64,000 nt of DNA from Streptomyces sp. LUP47B (GCF_001746295.1 NZ_MJAH01000001.1:1159188-1223187); one strand, 5' to 3'; shown: positions 15,164 through 24,631, counted from the stretch's first letter. Made by a program: numbers and translations. The notes: generated from the letters alone by a model not told the origin.

Positions 15164-17544
15164 GCACGGCAGTAGAGGCCATGTGGAACCTGGAACCGGG
15201 CGCCGAGCTGATCATCAGCGACACCGCGTGGCGGATCCAATCCTGCCTGCCCCACCTCGGCCGGGTGACGCTCGTCGACGATGACGGCGAGACGTGGAAG
15301 ACCTCGGTGAGTGCACTGATCCATCGTCCGGACTGCCGTCCCTCGACCAGGACCCGTGCGGACCTGCCAGCTTCGGACCGGGGCCGGCAACCCAAGGCGA
15401 TGGACGACCTAGAGCTAGGGGAACGCACCATCGTGGAGCTCCGGATGGAACACCTGCGGGAGGTCGAAACGGGCTTCCGCAACGGTCATCCACTCGCCGC
15501 GCTTCCGCATGAACCACGGCCGCAGTACGACCCGAACACCACGACTCTGACCGAGCGCCGCCTTGCGAAAGTGGACGAGTTACGGAAGGCCGCAGCCGAG
15601 GCTCCTGCGCAGGCAAAGGTGAACGGCCTGCACCGTGTGAGCCTGCGGACACTGATTCGCTGGGACACCGCACGGGCGAAGTACGGGCCGGTGGGTGTGG
15701 TCGATGACCGGTGGCTACGGGAGGCCACCGGTCACAAGATTTCGCCCGAATTACGTGAGGCCCTGTACGCGGTGTATGCCGAGTCGCAGCGCCGCTCGAA
15801 GCTGACCATGAGGGACAAAGAACGTCTCATCCACCAGTACGTGCGCGAGACATTCGGTCCAACGGAAAGCGAGACGCCCGATCCAGTGGGAGGCAAGTCC
15901 TCCGACGCTCCGAGCATGAAGATGCCCAGCTACGACACCCTGCGGGCCATCTGGAGGGAGTGGTTCGGCTCCAACGGAGCGCGGCAGCGCTACGCACGCT
16001 CGGCGGCGAAGGCCAAGCAGTACGCGACGGGCCGGCACATCGTGGTGCACCGGCCTGGCCAGGTAGTGGCCCTGGACAGCACCGTGTTGCCGGTGAAGGT
16101 GCTGGACAACGTGTTCGGTGACCCGGTGTCCGTGCATCTGACGCTGGCCCTGGACGTCTACACACGCTCGATCGTCGCCTTCCGGCTCAGTCTTGTGTCC
16201 GACAGCTCGATCGATGTGGCGATGGTGCTGCGGGACATGATGATGCCCCTGCCGATGCGCCCGGACTGGGGCAAGGACGTGGAGTGGGCCTACCCCGGCA
16301 TTCCCAACACCGTGGTCGCGGAGTTCGCCGGGTACGAGGTCGCCGGACTGCCGTTCTTCCCTCCCGAGACGGTCACCACCGATCACGGCTCCGTCTACCG
16401 CAACCACCACCTGGTCGAAGTGCAGCGGATCATCAAGGCGAACATCAAACCCAGCCGCGTTCTTCGCCCCACGGACAAGCACTCCGTGGAGCGGACGTTC
16501 GGCGCCATCAGGTCGCTGCTGTTCGCCCTCCTGCTCGGCTACCAGGGCACGGATGTCGCCGACCGGGGCGTGGACCCGGAGGCGGATGCCTGTCTGACCG
16601 TGACGGAGATGGAACACCTCATCGCCACCTGGGTTGTCGAGACCTGGCAGAACCGCCGGTTCGGCTCGTACGCCCCAAGCTGGGACCCGCGCGGCGACCA
16701 CAGCCCCAACAGCCTATTCGCGGCGGCGATGTTCCAGGGCGGCTTCGCCCTGCGTATTCCGCCCGCCGAGCTGTACTACCAGCTCCTGCCGCAGCACAAG
16801 GTCATGATCCACGGCAAGCGCGGCGTGAAGATCAAGAACCTCTGGTATGACGCCCCGGCCCTGGATCCCTACCGCGGGGAGCTCTCTCGCCGCGGGGGCC
16901 GTAACAAGAACAAGTACGTCATCCACCGCGACCCACGCGATCCGTGTTTCGTGTTCTTCCAGGACCCGCGGACCCACGAGTGGCACACGCTGCGCTGGAC
17001 GGGCTTGCCCGAGGAGGGCGAGGTGCCCGCCTTCAGCGACGCCCGCGTCCGTGAAGCCATGCGGGAACTACGCAAGCGGGGTCTTGCCCCGAAAGCGGAC
17101 ACCGAGCTCCTCCCGGTGCTTTTGGAGTTGATCGGCGGCAACATCCCGGTCGAGAAGTGGCCGACCCAGCTCGCCAAGAGGCAGCGTACCGAGCACGCAC
17201 GCGAAGTCGCCCAGGCGTCCGCGGCGGCCGCCGACCGGCCCGGGAACTCGGTCAGGAAGGAGCCGCCGACACAGCCCGCCTCCCTTCCCGCAGCGCGGGC
17301 AGGTTCCCCCGACGGCAAGGTCGTACCTCTGCGCCCGAACGATCGCGCCCAGCAAGTACACGATGCGGTGAACAGCGAACGCCAGCGCCGCCGTGAAGCC
17401 GCGGTCCCCGACCAACTACCCACGCCCCCCGATCTTTCTGAACGGCTACGCGCCTCAAGTCTGTTGGCGCTGCCGGATGACGACTTCGACGAAGACGACG
17501 TAACCATCACGGCCAGCGAGGCCGAGGAAGAAGTCAGCCAATGA
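15160..17544 (+). CDS. tnsB: TnsB-type DDE transposase (Mu/TniA-like)
   Basis: 794 aa from GTG 15160; an in-frame ATG at 15181 is a possible alternative. The N-terminal ~270 residues hold HTH-like DNA-binding segments (LRTLIRWDTARAKYG, MPSYDTLRAIWREWF). The rve catalytic core shows D306 (VVALDSTVL), D408 (VTTDHGSVY) and E444 (HSVERTFG), a D-D-35-E triad. A Mu-transposase C-terminal beta-barrel follows, then a disordered acidic tail (DDDFDEDD) that may contact TnsC. TnsB binds the terminal repeats, cuts 3' ends and joins them to target. Overlaps tnsA by GTGA and tnsC by ATGA, so the three are translationally coupled. Confidence 0.93.
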   Translation: MSTAVEAMWNLEPGAELIISDTAWRIQSCLPHLGRVTLVDDDGETWKTSVSALIHRPDCRPSTRTRADLPASDRGRQPKAMDDLELGERTIVELRMEHLREVETGFRNGHPLAALPHEPRPQYDPNTTTLTERRLAKVDELRKAAAEAPAQAKVNGLHRVSLRTLIRWDTARAKYGPVGVVDDRWLREATGHKISPELREALYAVYAESQRRSKLTMRDKERLIHQYVRETFGPTESETPDPVGGKSSDAPSMKMPSYDTLRAIWREWFGSNGARQRYARSAAKAKQYATGRHIVVHRPGQVVALDSTVLPVKVLDNVFGDPVSVHLTLALDVYTRSIVAFRLSLVSDSSIDVAMVLRDMMMPLPMRPDWGKDVEWAYPGIPNTVVAEFAGYEVAGLPFFPPETVTTDHGSVYRNHHLVEVQRIIKANIKPSRVLRPTDKHSVERTFGAIRSLLFALLLGYQGTDVADRGVDPEADACLTVTEMEHLIATWVVETWQNRRFGSYAPSWDPRGDHSPNSLFAAAMFQGGFALRIPPAELYYQLLPQHKVMIHGKRGVKIKNLWYDAPALDPYRGELSRRGGRNKNKYVIHRDPRDPCFVFFQDPRTHEWHTLRWTGLPEEGEVPAFSDARVREAMRELRKRGLAPKADTELLPVLLELIGGNIPVEKWPTQLAKRQRTEHAREVAQASAAAADRPGNSVRKEPPTQPASLPAARAGSPDGKVVPLRPNDRAQQVHDAVNSERQRRREAAVPDQLPTPPDLSERLRASSLLALPDDDFDEDDVTITASEAEEEVSQ

Positions 17545-18788
17545 CCTCGAAGCAGAACCCACTGTCGTTCCTCCCCGGCCCGGCGATCGACCGCACCACC
17601 TTCGAAGGCTGGAACCGATGGTGCGAGACCCGCAAAGCCTTCGTCCCCGCGCCGATCCTCACGGCACAGGAGTACAGCCGCCTATCGAAGCGCCAGAAGC
17701 GTATCCACGACCTGCATCGCCTCGCGACACACAGCTCCCTGCCTATCCAGGCCACCCCCATGAGCGAACACGTCGCCCACGCGGTGCTCGCCCGCGTCGA
17801 GGACGGCGCCTTCAGCCACAAAGCCGGGACCCGCGGCGGCATCATGGTCAACGGCGACGGCGCCCAGGGCAAGACCGAGACGATCTGCGAGGCCCTAGCC
17901 TGCTTCCAGGAGGAGTGGCTGGCCCTCAACAACTACGCAAACCCCGACGCCATGCCCGGCACCCGCGACCTGGTCGCCCCCGTCGCCTATGTACGCTGCC
18001 CGGTCAAGGCCACTCCCATCTCCACCTGCCAGCGGATCCTCGACTTCTACGGCGAGGACTACAAGGGCATGCGACTGGAAGACCTCGTACGCACCGTCAA
18101 GACCGCGGTCGTCGAGCACGCCACGAAGGCACTCGTCATCGACGACATCACCCGCCTCAAGCTCCACCGTGAAGCCGACCAGGACGTTCTCGACCTGATC
18201 CGCGAAATGATGAGCATGCCGGTCACACTCATCCTCGTCGGCGTCGGCATCCCCACTTCGGGCCTGCTACGCGAAGGCCGCCGCGATCCCAAGACGCAGG
18301 AGTGGATCTACAAGCCGGTCAAGGATATCGGCCGCAGTGCCAACGACCACGCCGCCAGCCAGCACGAACGCCGCTTCCAGGTCGTCGACCTCGGCCCGTT
18401 CAGGTACGCCACGCCTGCGGAGATGGAGGCATGGATGGTCCATCTCCGGCGCCTGGAAGGCGAGTTGCGCTTGCTGACCAACACCGCCGGCATGCTCACC
18501 CAAGGCGACATGCCCGAGTATCTCTTCACCCGTACCAAGGGTGTGGTCGGCATTTTGGAAAAGCTCGTGCAGCACGGCTGCCGCCGTGCCATGGAGGACA
18601 AGAGCGAACACCTGACCAAGGACCTGCTCAACCAGTTCACCGTCACCCCCGACGACATGCCCGACCTCGACGCCGAATCCGGCGAACAGCCCCACATCCC
18701 GCCCCACGAGCCGACACAGAAGAAGCAGTCCCCGGGCCGCAACACCGTGTTCGACGATGATGGCCCGGCCGAAAGCAACGCCGGATGA
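17541..18788 (+). CDS. tnsC: TnsC/TniB AAA+ ATPase transposition regulator
   Basis: 415 aa. Walker A GDGAQGKT at residues 105-112 and Walker B ALVIDD ending at D201-D202 mark an AAA+ ATPase. A sensor-like VTLILVGVGIP strand follows, then an Arg-bearing ERRFQVVDLGPF. TnsC assembles on DNA chosen by TniQ and activates TnsA/TnsB, and it gives target immunity in Tn7. The start overlaps the tnsB stop by ATGA. The C-terminal tail (LTKDLLNQFTVTPDDMPD onward) is partly repeated in the following short frame. Confidence 0.92.
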   Translation: MTSKQNPLSFLPGPAIDRTTFEGWNRWCETRKAFVPAPILTAQEYSRLSKRQKRIHDLHRLATHSSLPIQATPMSEHVAHAVLARVEDGAFSHKAGTRGGIMVNGDGAQGKTETICEALACFQEEWLALNNYANPDAMPGTRDLVAPVAYVRCPVKATPISTCQRILDFYGEDYKGMRLEDLVRTVKTAVVEHATKALVIDDITRLKLHREADQDVLDLIREMMSMPVTLILVGVGIPTSGLLREGRRDPKTQEWIYKPVKDIGRSANDHAASQHERRFQVVDLGPFRYATPAEMEAWMVHLRRLEGELRLLTNTAGMLTQGDMPEYLFTRTKGVVGILEKLVQHGCRRAMEDKSEHLTKDLLNQFTVTPDDMPDLDAESGEQPHIPPHEPTQKKQSPGRNTVFDDDGPAESNAG

Positions 18789-19138
18789 CCGACGCCGTCC
18801 CCTGGCACGCTGCCTGGAACGACCGTGCTTGTCGCCTCGCCATCGAAGATGGCATTGAACGGCTGACCAAGGACATGCCCAACCAGTTCACCGTCATCCC
18901 GGTCGACATGCCTCACCCCGACGCCGCCTCCGGTGAACAGCCGACATCCCGGTCCACAAACTCATTTATAAGGGAAGCAGAAGGGCCACATCACTGTGCA
19001 CGACGACGATCCGGCCCAGAGGAGTCTTTACCGACTCCTTCTCCGCCCGGCTTATCGAGTGCGCCGATTTCCCACCCGTTTGGCAGAGCCGTGGTACTGG
19101 AATCAAAAGCCAACGGCGTCTCGCTGCCGATCGCCTGA
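18785..19138 (+). pseudogene. decayed duplicate of the tnsC 3' end
   Basis: A 117-residue frame that starts by ATGA overlap with tnsC. Its first half repeats the tnsC tail: LTKDMPNQFTVIPVDMP against LTKDLLNQFTVTPDDMP, then ASGEQP against ESGEQP, and at DNA level a match for the tail's GACGATGATGGCCCGG in GACGACGATCCGGCCC. The second half is unrelated. There is no ATPase core. It is best read as a scar of an unequal exchange with a second, related tnsC, not as a working protein. Confidence 0.65.
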
Positions 19139-19447
19139 TCGAGCCGCCCGCTGAGACCGCTGCCGAATTCGCCCACCCGACGCGTCTTTCCGTCCCCCAG
19201 GTTCAGAACTTAGGTCTGCGCCGCTACATGCGAATCCATCCGGCTTTGCGAACAACGCGCAGGGGCTCGTTCAGCAAGCTACCTTCACAGTCCAACGGCG
19301 ACGCATCGCCACTCCGTGACTCTGAATCGTCGGCTCGCGGCTTATGGCTGCCCGGCTCGCCTTAGTCTGCAACGAAAGAACTCACTTGCGAATTGAAGTA
19401 CCGATCTGGGCCATCCAGACTGCCGTCCGACACCAAGATCCGGTCCA
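19139..19447. other. gap between tnsC remnant and tniQ2
   Basis: About 310 bp without a supportable gene, no TnsB-like repeats seen. It must hold or relay expression of tniQ2, which lacks a clear RBS. Confidence 0.35.
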
Positions 19448-21421
19448 TTGACGACACGTCCACTGGCACGGAGTCTCGCCCCACTACCGGAAGAGTCCCT
19501 GCCAGGCCTGCTCTTGCGCTTGGCCTACCGGCTGGATCGTCCGCCCGCCAGGATCGCCTCCCTGTGCGGGCTGAGCCGCCACCAACACCGACTACCCGCC
19601 AAGTACTTGATCACCTTGCCTGCGGAGTCAACCGCAGCTCTTGAGGCAGCTGCGTCTCTGCACAACGGCGAAGCCCACGCGCTCACTCTGTCAGCCATGG
19701 CCGCCTCCTATCCGCCGCTGGCTACCATGCGTCTGGGCGGCAGCCGCAACATGACCTCCGCCCGACGCACCTGGGCCTTCAACCTGTCCAGCCGTTTCTG
19801 CCCCAACTGCCTGGCTGGGAATGGGAGCACCATCCAGAACACGTATGGCGGCCGGTGGAAACTGCGCTGGCATATCCCGGTCTCTTTCGCGTGCACCGCC
19901 CACAGCCGCCTCCTGGAGCATGGATGTCCGCAGTGCGGAGGCCATCCGAACCGGCCCTCGAACACCGAGCGGCAAGGGCTCATCACACAGCGCACGATCG
20001 GTGGCCTGCACCCAGCTCAGTGCCGCCATCTCCTCGCATCCGGTGCAGTCGGTGTCAGCGCCCGAACACCGCTGTGTGCAGCACGACTCGACCAGACGGC
20101 TTGTGCAGCTAAGCAACCGGGCAGCGACCTTGTCATGATGCTTGCCCTGCAACGACGCATCGAACAGCATCTGATGCCCACCAAACCTTCGCTGGCGACC
20201 AGCGACAACAACTCAAACTCTGAGCAGCACTTCTTTTCCGACCTGATCACCGCTGCTCAACTCATCCGACTCAGCTGGCCTGACAGTGCACGCTTCGCTC
20301 CCTCCAGCACCGTCGCCGACCTGATTGCCCGCCACGTTGCCACCTGGACCGCCCTCCGCAAAAACCGCAGCCCGGGCAGGCGCGCCCGTGATACATGGGC
20401 CGCCCCTCAAGGCCCGGCCGAGTGCGGAGCACTGCTGCTGGCCGCTGACACCCTGCTCGGCGACCGCGGCCAGGACGGTCCGGCCCTTCGCGAGCGGATC
20501 CAACCGCTCGCGAGCGCCGCATTCACGCGTAACGAGGCGAACACCGGTGCTGCCTTCCGACGCATGGACGTCTCCCCAGACCTGTCAAGAGCTCTGGCCC
20601 AGCGGTCCCTTGGCTTCAACCGTGCTGGCGGCCATCACCACGCAAGACAACACGTTCCTTCACGTCACTGCCATTTCGGGATCGAGCACATCCCCGCTCT
20701 AGCACCGGAGACCTGGATCGGTGCGCACTTCGGCGATCTGACGTCCCTGTGGGCCCCTGGGGATGTATGGAAGCCACGCCATCTACGCCGCGTCGTTTCC
20801 CTCAAGCTCGTCGAAATGGCCGGCGGCGGAACCTGGCCACAATGCGCCGTGATCCTTGGAATACCGTGGGTCACCGCCCAACGTAGCCTGACCGTGCTCA
20901 AGCGAAACCTGCTGCCCGGCGGCCAATGGCCGCTGCTCGACACGGCGGTCGAGACCGTCGCACAGGAATTGGACGCTGCCGCACGGCACGTGGATTTCGC
21001 AACTCGTCGTCGAACGCTGAGCACCTGGCAGATCCCTGCCGAGGACCTTGCTGCACTCACCGTAGGTCTGGTCCGCCTTGCCGACGCGGAGTCCTCCCTG
21101 ACCCGGACCGCGGCAACCGCGCTCGTGTGGGCTCGCGTGACGCAAGGCGACCACCTGCACAGCCCACCAGTGGAGGCACTCCGTGAAGCGAAGCGAAGTA
21201 CCAAGGCCTTGGTCTCCGCCATCGGACAGTTGCAGACCCCCAGCAACCGTAAAGGCACCAGACTCCGCTTCCTTCAACGCATCAACGAATACGCCGATGG
21301 CCTCGCCCGTGCGCTCGATGAGGGGCGGAGTCAGTTGAAACGCCAGTACCCACTGGCGTCCTGGAGAGCCGACCACCCAGCCTTCGCGGCGGAGTCCTAC
21401 TCGTCGTCGCCCCTGACTTAA
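19448..21421 (+). CDS. tniQ: TniQ family transposition/targeting protein (copy 2)
   Basis: 657 aa from TTG 19448. It has the same architecture as the first TniQ: PLPEESLPGLLLRLAYRL, IASLCGL, then the zinc residues in FCPNCLAG, ACTAHSRLLEHGCPQCGG. The later part keeps matching segments such as ECGALLLAADTLLGDR (ECGALLL here, PCGALLMAAEALLGDR in copy 1) and GDHLHSPPVEAL. GC and codon use match tnsABC and the host, with no TTA codons seen. Having two TniQ paralogues around one tnsABC set suggests two target choices, or one acquired from another element. The start is uncertain because no RBS is visible. Confidence 0.9.
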   Translation: MTTRPLARSLAPLPEESLPGLLLRLAYRLDRPPARIASLCGLSRHQHRLPAKYLITLPAESTAALEAAASLHNGEAHALTLSAMAASYPPLATMRLGGSRNMTSARRTWAFNLSSRFCPNCLAGNGSTIQNTYGGRWKLRWHIPVSFACTAHSRLLEHGCPQCGGHPNRPSNTERQGLITQRTIGGLHPAQCRHLLASGAVGVSARTPLCAARLDQTACAAKQPGSDLVMMLALQRRIEQHLMPTKPSLATSDNNSNSEQHFFSDLITAAQLIRLSWPDSARFAPSSTVADLIARHVATWTALRKNRSPGRRARDTWAAPQGPAECGALLLAADTLLGDRGQDGPALRERIQPLASAAFTRNEANTGAAFRRMDVSPDLSRALAQRSLGFNRAGGHHHARQHVPSRHCHFGIEHIPALAPETWIGAHFGDLTSLWAPGDVWKPRHLRRVVSLKLVEMAGGGTWPQCAVILGIPWVTAQRSLTVLKRNLLPGGQWPLLDTAVETVAQELDAAARHVDFATRRRTLSTWQIPAEDLAALTVGLVRLADAESSLTRTAATALVWARVTQGDHLHSPPVEALREAKRSTKALVSAIGQLQTPSNRKGTRLRFLQRINEYADGLARALDEGRSQLKRQYPLASWRADHPAFAAESYSSSPLT

Positions 21422-21479
21422 TGAGCCCCAACGAAATACGCCTCACTAAATCCGCCCAACAACCCCCCGTAGGACAACG

Positions 21480-21700
21480 CAGGGCGGCACTAGGTGTGCT
21501 GAGTGAGCGGGGAGCGCCGAGTTGGCCTGCTCGGGTGCTGGTGCTGCGAGGAGGTGACGGAGGTCTGCTTCCCGCTGAGCCCCGCGGGCCGCTGCCAACT
21601 CGGTGACCAGCGAGTCCCACTGCTCGTGCGGGATGCCAGTGAGGGCTGGATGGGTCGGCCAGTCGCGGCTGGGGCCGGCTTCGTTCTGGGGCCTGGGGTG
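21480..21700 (-). pseudogene. possible N-terminal fragment of an IS transposase
   Basis: The reverse strand encodes a short segment, LTGIPHEQWDSLVTEL followed by RGAQREADLRHL, resembling the N-terminal helical part of some actinobacterial transposases. There is no catalytic domain and no clear start or stop. Low certainty. Confidence 0.3.
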
Positions 21701-21715
21701 ACGGACGCTGGGAGT

Positions 21716-22954
21716 TCAGCGGGCCGGACCGTAGGCGGTGGTGAGGGAGGCGTCGAGGTCGGCGATCAGGTCCTCCCGGGACTCGAGACCGATGGCGAGC
21801 CTGATCAGGCCGTGCTCCTGGAAGACCGGAGCGAACGCGGCAGAGGGACCGTCGGGGTACTGCTCGTACGCAACGAGAGTCTCGTCGTGCCCCAAGGAGA
21901 CCGCGGAGGTGATGACGCGCAGGTCGTTGACGAACCGCAGGCGGTTCTCGTGCGTGCCGGCGAGGGCGAACGAGACGATTCCGCCAAACCCGCCGGTGAA
22001 CTGGGTGGCCGCAGCGGCGTGCTGACCGTGGCCGGCCAGCCCCGGATAGGCGACGTGGGCGACGCGCGGGTCTGCGTCGAGGAACTCGGCGACTGCCTGA
22101 GCATTCTCGCACTGCCGCTGGAGTCGCAGCGGCAGAGTGGTCGAGCCGCGCATGATGAGCCAGGCGTTGAACGGTGAGATGGCGCCGCCGACGTGGAACA
22201 TGACGCCGGTGCGCATCTCCTCGACGAGGGCGCGGTCCCCGATCGCGACGCCGCCCATCGCGTCGCCGTGGCCGTTGTAGTACTTGGTGAGCGAGTGCAT
22301 GACCAGGTCCGCACCGTGGTCAAGCGGACGCATGAGGGGCGGCGGCGTGAACGTGGAGTCGATGGTGAGCAGGGCCCCTGCGTCATGGGCGATCTGTGCC
22401 AGGGCAGGCACGTCGGCGACGCGGAGGTCGGGGTTGGCGATGACCTCGGTGTGGACGAGACAGGTGGTGGGTCGTACGGCGGTGCGGACGGCCTCCAGGT
22501 CGGTGATGTCCACGAAGTCGACCTCGATGCCGAGCTTGGCCGGGAACAGGTTGTCGAAGAGTCCTGCGACGCGCATGTAGACGACGTTGGAGACGATGGC
22601 GTGGTCGCCGGGGTTGAGGAGGGTGAAGAACGCGGCGTGCAGGGCGGCCATGCCCGTGCCGAACACCGCGGCGGCCTCGCCGTGCTCGAGCTTGGCGAGC
22701 TTCTCCTCGAGGCCCCGCTGGTTCGCTCCGTGCTCGCGCGTGTAGACGAGGCCCTCGAAGCCGGGGTCATCGATCGTGGTCGGATCCGTGGGCAGGCGGT
22801 AGGAGTTCGCCATGATGATCGGGGTGCGGATCGCGCCCGTGGTCTCGTCGGCCTGGTTGCCGCCGTGCACGGACCACGTGTTGCCCGTCAGGCTGTCGTA
22901 GTCGTGCTTGTCCGGCCGGGTGAAGGGTTTGCGGGTGCTCTCGTCGGTGGTCAT
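21716..22954 (-). CDS. Cys/Met metabolism PLP-dependent enzyme (cystathionine gamma-lyase / methionine gamma-lyase family)
   Basis: 412 aa, the normal length for the trans-sulfuration fold. The PLP-binding lysine is K224 in HSLTKYYNGHGD. FGTGMAALHAAFF binds the cofactor phosphate, and D199 in LLTIDSTFTPPPL is the ring-nitrogen Asp (normally LLVVDNTFATP). The usual YSRYGNPT motif is replaced by VYTREHGANQ, so substrate use may differ from housekeeping enzymes. It would catalyse gamma- or beta-elimination or exchange on a sulfur amino acid. An ABM-like gene lies 82 bp upstream on the same strand. Confidence 0.88.
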   Translation of the reverse strand: MTTDESTRKPFTRPDKHDYDSLTGNTWSVHGGNQADETTGAIRTPIIMANSYRLPTDPTTIDDPGFEGLVYTREHGANQRGLEEKLAKLEHGEAAAVFGTGMAALHAAFFTLLNPGDHAIVSNVVYMRVAGLFDNLFPAKLGIEVDFVDITDLEAVRTAVRPTTCLVHTEVIANPDLRVADVPALAQIAHDAGALLTIDSTFTPPPLMRPLDHGADLVMHSLTKYYNGHGDAMGGVAIGDRALVEEMRTGVMFHVGGAISPFNAWLIMRGSTTLPLRLQRQCENAQAVAEFLDADPRVAHVAYPGLAGHGQHAAAATQFTGGFGGIVSFALAGTHENRLRFVNDLRVITSAVSLGHDETLVAYEQYPDGPSAAFAPVFQEHGLIRLAIGLESREDLIADLDASLTTAYGPAR

Positions 22955-23036
22955 GGTCTGCCTTCGAGTTCGTGGGCGGGCGCGTGCAAGGACAGGCCCG
23001 CTTCATTCGCGGGGTCTTCGTGTGGGACAGGGACCG

Positions 23037-23342
23037 TCAGGCGGGCAGCCGGCCGTCCCCGTAGGTGGCTCGTATGTCGCTGACGACGATGCGGTAGCCG
23101 TCGTACCAGCGCTGCACCTGACCCTTGGCCTCGCGGTGCTGCGGGAATCGGCCCAGCTGCGCCACCGACTCCGGGTCGGCGAAGTAGTAGATCGCGTTGA
23201 CCACGTCTCCCTCGGGCGCCACCCACTTCTCGACCCTGTCGAATCCGGGCAGGCTGCGCGCGTACTCGTCGATCTCCTGGTCGAGGCGGTGGAAGTCGTC
23301 GTCGTAGGTGCCGGGCTTGAAGATGAACTGGCAGCAGATCAC
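23037..23342 (-). CDS. small antibiotic-biosynthesis-monooxygenase (ABM)-like protein
   Basis: 101 aa from GTG 23342, chosen because AGGAG lies 5 nt upstream. The pattern ICCQFIFKPGTYDDDFHRLD, then VEKWVAPEGDVVNAIYYFAD, is a dimeric alpha/beta ferredoxin-like barrel as in ABM/Dabb proteins. Such proteins are small cytoplasmic oxygenases or heme/ligand binders. It may be co-transcribed with the PLP enzyme 82 bp downstream. Function unassigned. Confidence 0.7.
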   Translation of the reverse strand: MICCQFIFKPGTYDDDFHRLDQEIDEYARSLPGFDRVEKWVAPEGDVVNAIYYFADPESVAQLGRFPQHREAKGQVQRWYDGYRIVVSDIRATYGDGRLPA

Positions 23343-23362
23343 GGTTGCTCCTGGGGTGGTGA

Positions 23363-23894
23363 GGCTCAGACTGCGGGAGGCGGGTGGCGACTCGGACGTC
23401 GCGGCTGATGCGCTGCAGATGGCCGGTGAGGTCGTCGCCCGCCGTGGCGAGCGCGTGCCGGACATCGATGCGGGGGCGTCGAGGATGAACAGAGCACGCA
23501 TGGTGTCCGGGCTGCGCTGTGTACGTTGGCCCCTGGCGCCAGTTCCAACGGCGGCACGTCACGCCCTGGTCGTCGCACCCGACCTCGTGGCACGGATCAG
23601 TCGTGGCGGGCTGGCGTACCGGTCGAGGTCCTCGCCTCCCAGCGGGACCTGGTGGATGATGCCGCTCGCGTTGTACAGGTCGGTGAGCCCGTTGACCCGC
23701 GGAAGACCAGTACTGGCGCGAAGCAGGAGCGCTTCACGGCTGTTGCGAGTGCGCTGCGGCTCGGCGCCGAAAGCGCGGTAGGCCTCGTACCACACGGCGA
23801 CATGGGGAACCCCTTCGGCGGGGCCATCCGCAAGGAGGTCGCTCGCCGCGGCTTCGGCTCGATCGAGCGAGGAGTGCTTCGGTGGCGTCGTCAT
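23363..23894 (-). pseudogene. B3/B4 tRNA-binding-domain protein, multiply frameshifted
   Basis: A readable frame at 23559-23894 gives WYEAYRAFGAEPQRTRNS, LPRVNGLTDLYNASG and HQVPLGGEDLDRY, the hallmark of stand-alone B3/4 (PheT-like) domain proteins. It stops at 23559. The missing continuation is found in other frames just downstream: VTCRRWNWRQGP, then RALFILDAPA, then ATAGDDLTGHLQRISRDVRV. At least three frame changes and an internal loss are needed, and the family's first ~60 residues are missing. The gene is dead. Confidence 0.75.
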
Positions 23895-24023
23895 CCTGGT
23901 GGACCGGGGCGATGCCGTCGCCTGCGATGAGGCGGGCGCGGTAGACCGGCCGGATGGTGGCCACGGCGGAGCCGATCAGTGCCCCGGCGAGGAGGACCTA
24001 GACCTCGATCGAGGCTTGACCGG

Positions 24024-24629
24024 TCAGTCATGGCTCGCCTCCGACTTCCCGCCGGCGCCCACACCGGGCTCGAACACCGTGAGGGAGAAGCGCGCTCCCT
24101 TGGACCCCTCGTTCGCGTAGGAGTGGGCGACATCGCTGGCGAAGGAGATGGCGTCACCAACCTCCAGGACCTCCGTCTGGCCGGCGACCTCGATGGTGAC
24201 CGAGCCCTCGTGCACCTGGAGGATCTCCTCGGTCCCCCGAACGTGCGCCTCACTGTCGTGCCTGTCCCCGGGGGCGAGGGTCCAGTCCCACAGCTCCAGC
24301 ACGTCCGGCGGTGCGGTTCCGGCCAGAAGGACCCCACGACCACCGCACGAGCCGGTCCACAGTGCGGCACCGTCACCGCTGCGCACGACCTTCACCCGTT
24401 TCGTCTGCGGGACTGCCACGAGTGCCTGCAGGCCGATGCCGAGCGCGTCGCTGATGCGCAGCAGGGTGGTCACGCTGGGGTTCGCGGTGCCCTGCTCGAC
24501 GTTGATGATCATGCGACGGCTCACGTCGGCCGCGTCCGCGAGCCGGTCGAGAGTCCACTTGCGACCCTGACGCTCGGCGCGCACCTTGGCTCCGATCGCA
24601 GCCGAGAGCTCGCTGGCACTACCGTTCAT
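24024..24629 (-). CDS. XRE-family regulator with C-terminal cupin domain
   Basis: 201 aa. HTH at about residues 8-62 (AAIGAKVRAERQGRKWTLDRLA, SRRMIINVEQGTANPS) followed by a cupin_2 barrel at about 110-190 (GTEEILQVHEGSVTIEV, DAISFASDVAHSY). Such regulators control small efflux or amino-acid pathways and bind their own promoter. I start it at the ATG at 24629: a TATGAT -10 box lies 7 nt upstream with TTGCGT 16 bp before that, so the mRNA is probably leaderless. Two further ATGs upstream (24638, 24641) overlap that -10 box. Downstream (23895-24023) lies a short hydrophobic scrap (VLLAGALIGSAVATIRPVY) of a lost gene. Confidence 0.85.
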   Translation of the reverse strand: MNGSASELSAAIGAKVRAERQGRKWTLDRLADAADVSRRMIINVEQGTANPSVTTLLRISDALGIGLQALVAVPQTKRVKVVRSGDGAALWTGSCGGRGVLLAGTAPPDVLELWDWTLAPGDRHDSEAHVRGTEEILQVHEGSVTIEVAGQTEVLEVGDAISFASDVAHSYANEGSKGARFSLTVFEPGVGAGGKSEASHD

Positions 24630-24631
24630 GG

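Noticed and set aside
18785..19138. A fifth functional transposition gene after tnsC
   Set aside because: Only the tnsC tail is repeated; the second half has no protein-like pattern and no domain.
11602..21421. CRISPR-associated transposon (CAST)
   Set aside because: No repeat-spacer array and no cas gene anywhere in the window; the two TniQ proteins alone do not show Cas linkage.
21585..21605. CTGCCAACTCGG as the missing right end of the Tn7-like element
   Set aside because: Only one partial match to the repeat core, inside what looks like a transposase fragment, without neighbouring sites.
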